Assembly (NCBI GenBank): GCA_031376285.1
Contig: JANMDN010000046.1
Span: 1-64,000 of the forward strand
From: JANMDN01 sp031376285
GTDB taxonomy: Bacteria; Actinomycetota; Thermoleophilia; Miltoncostaeales; Miltoncostaeaceae
Direction of reading: 5' to 3'
Length of the DNA: 64,000 nt
Every line of letters begins with the position of its first letter. Within the stretch, counting starts at the first letter, position 1. The translations under genes were made by a program, and so were the position numbers. This document shows positions 46,998-54,491 of this stretch, one piece after another. Under the pieces are notes generated by a model. That model made no database searches. It was not told the DNA's origin and worked only from the letters and a program-made list of their open reading frames with translations.

Positions 46998-49082
46998 GTG
47001 AGCACCGGGTACCCTCGACATCACTCGGCTCCGCCGATGCTGCCCCACATCGAGGCGCAGAAGAACGCGCGGGATCGTCACACGCCTCGGGACCCGTTGG
47101 CCGTCGATCCGGCAACGCGTCGGGTCTATCGACTGCAGCCGACGCCGCCTCGCGCCGCCTCTGAGGAGATCCGGGCGGCACTCGACGAGGAGCAGCTCGC
47201 GGCGGTCGAACAGGGCTCCGGGCGGGCGCTTGTGCTCGCCGCGGCTGGATCCGGGAAGACGCGCGTCATCGTCCACCGCCTCGCCCACCTTGCCCAGACC
47301 GGAACGCCGCCTGAGGCCATGCTGCTTGCGACCTTCACCCGGCGCGCCGCCGGTGAGATGACCCGGCGCGCCTCGAACGTCTGCGGGAGCGACCTCAGTG
47401 GAGCCGTCGCCGGGACCTTCCATGCGCTCTGTCATTGGATCCTTCGTCGCTACGGACCTCTCGTCGGACTCCCTACGGACTTCACCATCCTCGACGCCGA
47501 GGACCAGGCTGACCTCGTCGCTGCCTGCCGTGATGCGGAGCTTGCCGGTCTTGAAACGCGACCGAGCCTCCCTTCCCCACCGGCCCTTGCGACCACCTTC
47601 GGCCTCGCCGCCGAACTCGACCGGGAGCCCGCCTCGTACGCGGTCGAGCGCAATCCGCGACTGCTTGACCGCTCAGAGCTGATCGCCCGCATCGCAACCG
47701 GCTACGAAGAGCGCAAACGAGCGCTCGCGATGGTCGACTATGCCGACCTCGTCGTGCTCGCAGATCGGCTGCTTGCCGAACACGACCGTGTTCGCGAGGA
47801 ACTCGCCGCAGGCTTTCGGGCGGTGCTCGTCGACGAGTTCCACGACGTGAACGCGGTTCAGTCGCGACTCGCCGAGCGCCTCGCCTCGGTACACGGAAAC
47901 CTCATGGTCGTCGGCGACCCAGACCAGTCGATCTACGGTTGGCGCGGTGCGGATCCCGAAGCGGTCGCCAAGTTCGCCGACGTCGCGGACACCAAGGTCT
48001 TCCCGCTCCAGGGCAACTACCGCTCGACGCCTGAGGTTGTCGCCTTCGCCCAGGAACTCCTTCCCGGCGGCAATCGGTTCGGTCGGCAGTTGCGCGCGCA
48101 CCGGCCGGCATGCGGGGTCGCGCCGGTTATCGCGCACTGCGCGACCGTCGACGAGGAGGCCGTGTTCGTCGTCCAGCGCATCGCCGATCTCATCAACGAG
48201 GGACGCGAACCGGGTGACATCGCGGTGCTCTACCGCGCCCACCACCACTCCGTCGACCTTCAGCTGGCCCTCACCGCGGCCGGAGTTGAGTTCGAACTCT
48301 TCTCAGGGGCCCGCTTCGTCGAGAGCGCCCACATCAAAGACGCGGTCGCGTTCCTTCGACTTCACCAGAATCGTCGCGACGAGCTCGCCTGGCGTCGGGC
48401 TCTCGGCCTCTTCGAGCGTCTCGGGCCGGCGACCGTCACGCGCTGCCTCGATGGCCTACGACGGGGCAACGAGCCCACAGAGGCGCTCGCGAACGTCGCG
48501 GCCCGTGGCGCCGCCGCAACCGCCCTTGCTCGCGCCCGCCAGGTGATCGCAGACGTCCTCGCCGAGACTCGGCCCGAGGCCATCGTTCGCCTCGTCGCGA
48601 ACTCCGACTGGTATCGCGAGCGCCTCGCCAGGGAGTACCCCAACTGGAAGGATCGCGAAGGCGATCTTGCTCGCCTGGCAGAACTCGCGACCAGAGCGCC
48701 GAGCATCTCGGCCTTTCTCGCGGACCTCCAGCTCGCCGAGCGCGTCGAAGCCGACGAGGATATCTCCGGCCCAGCCCGGCGGGTCGCGCTGTCGAGCGTG
48801 CATCAGGCCAAAGGTCTCGAATGGCCCGTGGTATTCGTCTTGCAGGTCGAGTCAGGCAGCTTCCCGTCGGGCTGGTCGGTGAGCGAAGGAAATCTCGAAG
48901 AGGAAGAGCGCCTCTTCTACGTCGCGATCACCCGCGCGCGCGACGAGCTCTACCTCTGCCGGCCGATTGCGGCCCGGCGGCCCTGGGACACCGGACCAAA
49001 CCGCCTCGTCTTCAACTCGGGCCAGGGGTTTCTCGATCGAGACCTCGGTGCGCTGGTGGAGGAATGGTCCGTGCGGCGATGA
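46998..49082 (+). CDS. UvrD/Rep-type DNA helicase (SF1)
   Basis: A 694-residue 3'-5' helicase. Motif I is LAAAGSGKTRV, motif II VLVDEFHDVN (His replaces the usual Gln), motif III GDPDQSIYGWRGAD, motif IV GNYRSTPEV, motif V SSVHQAKGLEWPVVFV and motif VI EERLFYVAITRARDEL. It acts in DNA repair or replication restart. TATCCT lies 6 nt before GTG 46998, suggesting a leaderless transcript. Its stop is overlapped by the HAD gene (ATGA). The double palindrome at 46880-46917 lies about 80 bp upstream. Confidence 0.92.
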   Translation: MSTGYPRHHSAPPMLPHIEAQKNARDRHTPRDPLAVDPATRRVYRLQPTPPRAASEEIRAALDEEQLAAVEQGSGRALVLAAAGSGKTRVIVHRLAHLAQTGTPPEAMLLATFTRRAAGEMTRRASNVCGSDLSGAVAGTFHALCHWILRRYGPLVGLPTDFTILDAEDQADLVAACRDAELAGLETRPSLPSPPALATTFGLAAELDREPASYAVERNPRLLDRSELIARIATGYEERKRALAMVDYADLVVLADRLLAEHDRVREELAAGFRAVLVDEFHDVNAVQSRLAERLASVHGNLMVVGDPDQSIYGWRGADPEAVAKFADVADTKVFPLQGNYRSTPEVVAFAQELLPGGNRFGRQLRAHRPACGVAPVIAHCATVDEEAVFVVQRIADLINEGREPGDIAVLYRAHHHSVDLQLALTAAGVEFELFSGARFVESAHIKDAVAFLRLHQNRRDELAWRRALGLFERLGPATVTRCLDGLRRGNEPTEALANVAARGAAATALARARQVIADVLAETRPEAIVRLVANSDWYRERLAREYPNWKDREGDLARLAELATRAPSISAFLADLQLAERVEADEDISGPARRVALSSVHQAKGLEWPVVFVLQVESGSFPSGWSVSEGNLEEEERLFYVAITRARDELYLCRPIAARRPWDTGPNRLVFNSGQGFLDRDLGALVEEWSVRR

Positions 49083-49888
49083 TCGTCGAAGCGCCTTACG
49101 AGGCGATCATCTGCGACCTCGATGGGTGCGTTTGGATCGGTGGGAAAGCGACGCCGGGGGCCGTCGAGGCACTCGAGCGTTGGCGCGCCGGCGGCGGCCA
49201 GGTCATCTTCGCGACCAATGAACCCCGCCATAGTCCGGAGGCCCAAGTCAAACGCCTCTGGTCGCTCGGGATCAAGGCATCGGTCGACGAGATCGTGACC
49301 GTCGGAGCGGCGATCCAAGCGCACCTCGCCGACAACCACGCGGGCCAGACTGCATTTGTGATCGGCACCGAATCGCTGATTCGACATGTGATGGCCGCCG
49401 GCCTTCGACCGACCAACAATGCAACAATCCAACTTGCCAGCCGGGCACAGGTCGTCGTCGTCGCCTCGCACGACAACGTCAGCTACGCGGAGCTTCGCAT
49501 CGCCGTCCAGGCGATCGCCCGCGGAGCGACGTTGCTTGGGTCGGGACGCGACCGCACCTTCCCGATGCCCGACGGCCCATGGCCGGGCTCAGGTGCCATC
49601 CTGGCCGCCATCGAGTACGCGACGGGGGCGACCGCGCGAACCTTCGGCAAGCCTGAGCGCGACATCTACGACCTTGCCATGGAGCGCATCCACGGCGGCC
49701 GAGTGCTTGCGATCGGCGACCGCCTTGATAGCGATATCGCAGGGGCGGCCGCAGCCGGCCTCGATAGCGCGCTTGTGCTCACCGGCACAGATGATCTCGA
49801 AGCGCTTGCGGCTTGGACCGGGCCGCGCCCCCGCTATGTCGAGCCGAGCCTCGCCCAACTTCTGGGGCACCTCGACGTGCCCGTCTGA
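49079..49888 (+). CDS. HAD-superfamily IIA phosphatase (NagD-like)
   Basis: A 269-residue hydrolase. Motif I is IICDLDGCVWIG (two catalytic Asp), motif II FATNEPR with Thr-Asn, Lys in FGKPERDIYD and motif IV AIGDRLDSDIAGA. IIA members dephosphorylate nucleotides, pyridoxal phosphate or p-nitrophenyl phosphate; the substrate is unknown. ATG 49079 overlaps the helicase stop (ATGA), so expression is coupled. Confidence 0.9.
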   Translation: MIVEAPYEAIICDLDGCVWIGGKATPGAVEALERWRAGGGQVIFATNEPRHSPEAQVKRLWSLGIKASVDEIVTVGAAIQAHLADNHAGQTAFVIGTESLIRHVMAAGLRPTNNATIQLASRAQVVVVASHDNVSYAELRIAVQAIARGATLLGSGRDRTFPMPDGPWPGSGAILAAIEYATGATARTFGKPERDIYDLAMERIHGGRVLAIGDRLDSDIAGAAAAGLDSALVLTGTDDLEALAAWTGPRPRYVEPSLAQLLGHLDVPV

Positions 49889-49934
49889 CGCGAGCGAGCC
49901 GGATCCGCGGGACAGAGCGATCCGGTGGGGCGGT

Positions 49935-51209
49935 TCAGCTGTGCTTGGATGCCCCGATGCCGGCCTTGTTGGCGCGGACGAGGAGCGCGGCTTGGGCGCG
50001 GGCGATCGCGAGGTGCCGCTTCGTGTCGATTCGTCCCGAGGTGCTGGGCGGAGCGGCGATGACATCGATTCGGGCAAGCAGGGAGCCGGACCGGACGTAG
50101 ATCTGCTCCATCACGATCGGGCCGAGGTCACTCGAGGCCCGGACGATGTACCCCGTCGAATCGATGCCCTTGATGTTTATCGGGATTCGCGTGGCGCCCG
50201 TTGCTTTGACCGAGCCTCCGAGAATTGATTGGAGGATGTCCGCCGCCTGAACGGCGATGCTCGAAGGCTCGCGCCGTTCGATACCGGCGATCACGCTGGC
50301 GGCCACGGTGTCGCGGCGAAAGAGGCTCACGTCGACGGTGTAGGCACCATGGCGCAAACCGACGGCGGAGCGACTTCCCGCGGCCTCCACGCTGCGAACG
50401 ATCGACGCCGTGACGGCCGTCGAGCGGCTCCACTGCTCGCCGCTGATTCCGACGCTCAGCCCGAAGGCGCGGGGTCCGACGGTGTAGCGGGCGAGGTCGG
50501 GCGCACCGACCGGGCGCGCCCAAGGAAGCCGGACCGGAGTTGGCGCGAGGCTCCCATCCAGGATGGCGATCGCCCTCGCGTCGATCCGGGCGGCGAGCTC
50601 GCCCACTCGGACGCGGGACGTCGCAGGGTCCTCACCGTTCAGCATGACCTCGAGGACCAGCGCTCCTCGCTGGATGTAGGCGCCGGTGCTTGAGACGGTC
50701 ACCGTGCCCGCTGACGAACGGCCGACCGCAGCGGCGGACTTCTCGCCGGCGGCAATCGAGAATGGCTCCCAAAGGTCGAGCTTGACGCCGTTACGCGTCG
50801 TTCCGACCGCGGCGGCGCCTTCGGCGAACTCTCCGTCCAGGAACGCTGCCGCGTGGGCGGCGTCGGAAAAGAGCGTCGCCCTCGACCCGACCCCAGTGAG
50901 TAGGCCCTTCTTGCTGCGACCAATGAGGTCGCCCGAGACGGTGTAGTCGAGGTTGTAGCTCGCGATCCAGCCACGCGCACGAACCTGGGCCAGCGTGTCA
51001 TTTGGAGCGAAGGTGAGGTCTGCGATCTGCGTCGGTCGAGTTGGGCCGGAGTCGTCATCGAGCGCCAGCGTTGGCAGGCCTACGCCGAGTTCGGCCTTCG
51101 GAAGGACGAGGGCGGCGAGATCAGCAACGTATGCCTCACGGGCCGCCGCAATCGGCGCAGACCCAAGGAGGAACGCCATCGCCGAGGAAACGATGCGTCG
51201 TCGACTCAT
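49935..51209 (-). CDS. Secreted protein of unknown function
   Basis: A 424-residue exported protein with signal MSRRRIVSSAMAFLLGSAPI. The mature part has two similar halves of alpha/beta character (RGWIASYNLDYTVSG and HAAAFLDGEFAEG in the first; VKATGATRIPINI in the second). There are no cysteines or enzyme motifs. ATG 51209 overlaps the stop of the luciferase-ligase gene by one base (TGATG). It is the third gene of that operon. Confidence 0.7.
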   Translation of the reverse strand: MSRRRIVSSAMAFLLGSAPIAAAREAYVADLAALVLPKAELGVGLPTLALDDDSGPTRPTQIADLTFAPNDTLAQVRARGWIASYNLDYTVSGDLIGRSKKGLLTGVGSRATLFSDAAHAAAFLDGEFAEGAAAVGTTRNGVKLDLWEPFSIAAGEKSAAAVGRSSAGTVTVSSTGAYIQRGALVLEVMLNGEDPATSRVRVGELAARIDARAIAILDGSLAPTPVRLPWARPVGAPDLARYTVGPRAFGLSVGISGEQWSRSTAVTASIVRSVEAAGSRSAVGLRHGAYTVDVSLFRRDTVAASVIAGIERREPSSIAVQAADILQSILGGSVKATGATRIPINIKGIDSTGYIVRASSDLGPIVMEQIYVRSGSLLARIDVIAAPPSTSGRIDTKRHLAIARAQAALLVRANKAGIGASKHS

Positions 51210-53701
51210 CAATCGATCATTTCAGACGCGGACGGTTGGTCATTCGAGGTCGGTTCTGACGGCCCCTCTCCTCGAAGTGCCCGGCGGTCAGTTTTCCCCG
51301 ACGGGAGCCTTGGCAGATCCGCGACGATCTCGATCCTGGTCGGTGCCCTGTGGCGGCCAAGGCGCGCCGCGACATGGCGACGAAGTTCGTCTGGCGGCAC
51401 GTTCGCGCCGTCTGCCGGGACGACGAAGGCCACCGGTCGCAGGAGCCCGCGTTCGTCCGGGAGGCCGACCACCGCGACCTCCGAAACCGCGTTGTGCTCA
51501 TGCAGGGCGCTCTCGATCTCGATCGGGCTGATCCAGAGCCCATCGACCTTGAAGAGATCGTCGACCCGCCCGACGTGGCGAAACACACGGTCCTCCCGTA
51601 TCAACACATCGCCCATGCGAAGCCACTCACCGTGGACAAGCTCGCGCGTCAGGTCCGGGCGGCGCCAGTATCCGCTCGTGTTCGACGCGCTCCGGATCCA
51701 GAGTCGTCCGGGCTCGCCGTCGGCGACGGGAACGCCGTCAGGGTCAGCCAGGCGAATGTCGATTCCTGTGACAACCTCACCCAGGCGCCCCGGGCTCGGA
51801 CACCCTGGTCGGGTCGAGATGAGGATGTTCGAACACTCCGAGCAGCCGAGGCCCTCGATCAGGTCGATGCCGAGTTCGTCGCGAATGCGCGTACCGATCG
51901 GTGCGGGAAGGCTGTCCCCTGACGACACGCCGAGGCGCACCGAGGCAAGCGCGTCGCCGACCGGGTGACGACTCGCGAAGTCGGCGAGCTGCGCCCAGAA
52001 GGTCGGAACAGCCGTGAGAACCGTCACGCCGTCACGGGCGACCATTTGCAGCACCGAGCGGACATTCGGGAGCGGCGCGCCGAGCACGACGGCCGCACCG
52101 AGCCCCAGCGGACGGAAAAAGCCGTTCCCAAAACCGAGCGAGGTAAAGAGACGGGCAACGCTGAGGCAGCGGTCACCCGGCCCGAGCTCGAGCACCTCGG
52201 TCGCGTAGGTCTCGATGCCGGCCCGGAGGTCGCCGTGCGTGTGCATCGCGCCTTTCGGCCGCCCGGTGCTGCCCGAGGAATACACGAGGTAGCCGAGATC
52301 CCCCTCGTGCACGGCCACCGGCGAGCGGGGGGCGCCGTCGTGGAGCCACGCCGGATCGAGGACGCGCCAGGGGCCGGACAGGATGGCTGTCTCAGCGCCC
52401 GCCACGACGGCCGTTGGTTCGCAATCGACGAGAATCTCGTCGGTCCGATGCTCCGGAGCCAGGGGATCGATCGGCACCGCGACCGCTCCGAGCGACGCGA
52501 CACCGAGGAACGTGGCGAGCCAGTCGAAACCGTCCCTGAGTGCGATGACGACTCGCTCACCACGCCGCACGCCTGCCCCCGCGAGGGCGCCGTGCGCCCG
52601 CTCGGTCGCGTCCCATAGCCCGTCGAAGCTCCACTGGCGTTCCCCGGCGATGGCCGCGACATCGCTCCCGCGACCGGCGATGCGATGGACGTCAACGAGT
52701 CGATGGACGAGGTTCTCCTTCGTGGAGACACCGGCCCCAGCGGAGGTCGCGATCACCGAGACCGGGGCCAGAACCGCCTCCGCAAGCGCGACGATGGCCT
52801 CGTCGGGGACCCGGTTCGGGAGTACGAGGATGGCGTCGCTCGCTCCGGCCAGGCGGTACTCCTCAAACCGGCCTGCAAGCTCGTCGGGCGGTGCGACGAT
52901 ACCGGTCGTGGCGACCCATCGCCGGAGCCCAGCGAGCGTGGTTCCGATCGCGCGAGCCTCGGCGGCGATCCAGCCGTCGGTCTCCGGCGTCAGCGGGAGC
53001 ACGTAGGTGTAGATCGCGGCGTCGAACTGGCCCGAGCGCTCGGCACCCTGATGCGACTCCGTCGCGAGCGCCAGGCGGCGGCCGAACTCGGCCGGCCCGA
53101 CAAACGCGGCAACGATGCCGTCGGCGCGCTCCCCGGCGAGGTGCAGGAGCCTCGGCCCGTTGGCCGCCAGCCAGACGGGCGGGTGAGGACGCTGAACCGG
53201 CTTTGGGCGGCAAGGCGCGCCCGCGAGCATGCCTTCGACACGAGCGCCATCCGTCTCAGCCCAGAGTGCGTGGAGCACATCGAGGGCCTCGATCAGCCGC
53301 GTCGTGCGCTGCGCACGAGACCCAAAGGCCACCCCATAGGCGGCGTGTTCGGCCCGATCTGATCCCGTACCGAGGCCGAGAACGATGCGGCCATCCGAGA
53401 TCACGTCGAGGATGCTCGCCATTTTTGCGGCAAGCGCGGGAGGTCGATATGACGCCGAAAGAACGACAGTGCCGAGCCGGGCCCGGCTCGTGACGGGTGC
53501 GAGGGCCGCCAGTGTGGTGAAGGCATCGAATGCGTCGTCAGTCGGCAGTCGACCGGGTGTCCAGAGATGGTCGTTGGCCCAGAGACCGTCGAATCCGAGG
53601 CGTTCCCCGAGAACGGCGCTCTCGCGAAGCGCCGTCCACGATCCGGCGTATTGCCGAACGCGAAGCCCGATGCGAAGCGGGTCGACCGTGGTGGGCCTGC
53701 C
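51209..53701 (-). CDS. Fusion of an F420-type luciferase-like domain with an acyl-CoA ligase; start unresolved
   Basis: About 830 residues. The N-terminal third is a luciferase-like monooxygenase (LLM): GLRVRQYAG, LGFDGLWANDHLW, then SILDVISDGRIVLGLGTG. The rest is an AMP-binding ligase of the benzoate-CoA ligase type: SSGSTGRPKGAMHTH, ARLFTSLGFGNGFF, GLGCSECSNILI, RMGDVLIREDRV, VDDLFKVDGLWISPIEIE and C-terminal LPRLPSGKTDRRAL. The first ATG/GTG/TTG (53422) would delete the conserved LLM start. The frame is open up to a TGA at 53704-53702 with no usual start codon, so the limit given is the open frame, not a proven start. It lies between a LytR_C gene and a secreted-protein gene. Confidence 0.82.
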   Translation of the reverse strand, partial: GRPTTVDPLRIGLRVRQYAGSWTALRESAVLGERLGFDGLWANDHLWTPGRLPTDDAFDAFTTLAALAPVTSRARLGTVVLSASYRPPALAAKMASILDVISDGRIVLGLGTGSDRAEHAAYGVAFGSRAQRTTRLIEALDVLHALWAETDGARVEGMLAGAPCRPKPVQRPHPPVWLAANGPRLLHLAGERADGIVAAFVGPAEFGRRLALATESHQGAERSGQFDAAIYTYVLPLTPETDGWIAAEARAIGTTLAGLRRWVATTGIVAPPDELAGRFEEYRLAGASDAILVLPNRVPDEAIVALAEAVLAPVSVIATSAGAGVSTKENLVHRLVDVHRIAGRGSDVAAIAGERQWSFDGLWDATERAHGALAGAGVRRGERVVIALRDGFDWLATFLGVASLGAVAVPIDPLAPEHRTDEILVDCEPTAVVAGAETAILSGPWRVLDPAWLHDGAPRSPVAVHEGDLGYLVYSSGSTGRPKGAMHTHGDLRAGIETYATEVLELGPGDRCLSVARLFTSLGFGNGFFRPLGLGAAVVLGAPLPNVRSVLQMVARDGVTVLTAVPTFWAQLADFASRHPVGDALASVRLGVSSGDSLPAPIGTRIRDELGIDLIEGLGCSECSNILISTRPGCPSPGRLGEVVTGIDIRLADPDGVPVADGEPGRLWIRSASNTSGYWRRPDLTRELVHGEWLRMGDVLIREDRVFRHVGRVDDLFKVDGLWISPIEIESALHEHNAVSEVAVVGLPDERGLLRPVAFVVPADGANVPPDELRRHVAARLGRHRAPTRIEIVADLPRLPSGKTDRRALRGEGPSEPTSNDQPSASEMID

Positions 53702-53705
53702 TCAG

Positions 53706-54257
53706 CTAGGCCGAGCGGAGCACGACAATGACGTGCGCGCTTTGGGACTGCTCGGCGGCGCTGGCAATCGGACCAGCGGCGGGAAGCGGGGTGACCTGGG
53801 CGATCCCGAGATCTCTCGCGGCCTGTTCGGCCGAGGAGCGCCGACTCGTGCGGAAGTAGACAACGGACACGCCCTCGGCCGTCGGGGCATTTCCGGTGCT
53901 CACCGTTTCGTAGCCGAGCGCCCGGATCTGGGTTGCTTTGGTCGCGGCCAGTCCCGTGACGGCCGTGGCGTTCAGGATCGCCACGGTGACCTGACTGCGG
54001 TCCGGCGCCGCGAGGGCGACATCGGTTTGCGTGTCGGTTGTCTGTCCGTCACCGGTGACGGTCTTGGAGGGTGGCGGCGTCGTGACAGCCTTGAGGTACT
54101 CCGAGGAGAGTTCCGGAAGATTGTTGCGATTGCCGCCGCCCCCCTTCAGCACCCATCCACCGACGAACCCGAGCACGAGGCACGACATGCCGAGAACCAT
54201 GGGCCGCACCCAGTGTCCTGAGTGACTGGTTCCGAGCGTGTTGCGTTCAGCGGTCAT
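53706..54257 (-). CDS. LytR_C-domain membrane protein
   Basis: A 183-residue protein. A transmembrane helix (about 18-38, VRPMVLGMSCLVLGFVGGWV) is followed by a flexible linker. A LytR C-terminal domain follows (VTVAILNATAVTGLAATKATQ, LGYETVSTGNAP, VVYFRTSRR, AAEQSQSAHVIVVL). Such proteins sit at the cell wall and may accompany LytR-CpsA-Psr ligases. It is the first gene of the operon with the luciferase-ligase fusion. No clear ribosome-binding site precedes ATG 54257. Confidence 0.85.
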   Translation of the reverse strand: MTAERNTLGTSHSGHWVRPMVLGMSCLVLGFVGGWVLKGGGGNRNNLPELSSEYLKAVTTPPPSKTVTGDGQTTDTQTDVALAAPDRSQVTVAILNATAVTGLAATKATQIRALGYETVSTGNAPTAEGVSVVYFRTSRRSSAEQAARDLGIAQVTPLPAAGPIASAAEQSQSAHVIVVLRSA

Positions 54258-54491
54258 AGTCGGGTTGCGTTCTTCGTCGAGGGAGTCCGGCGACTGTATC
54301 GCCGCGACAGGACGTCAGAAACACGGTCGATTCGCGAGACGCCGACCGCCTGGGTATACTGCCCGCCAGAGGACGATGGCCGCCTGCGACCCGATCTCGT
54401 CGCCGAGCCTCGACGCCGCCACCGTTCCTTCGTAGCACCTTCGCTCGAACGCGGCCTTTGTGCCATCGTGAGGTGGAATACGGAAGACGGC

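Noticed and set aside
54222..54491. 90-codon N-terminal extension of the SF2 helicase
   Set aside because: It overlaps the start of the LytR_C gene and shows no conserved pattern. ATG 54492 has its own ribosome-binding site.
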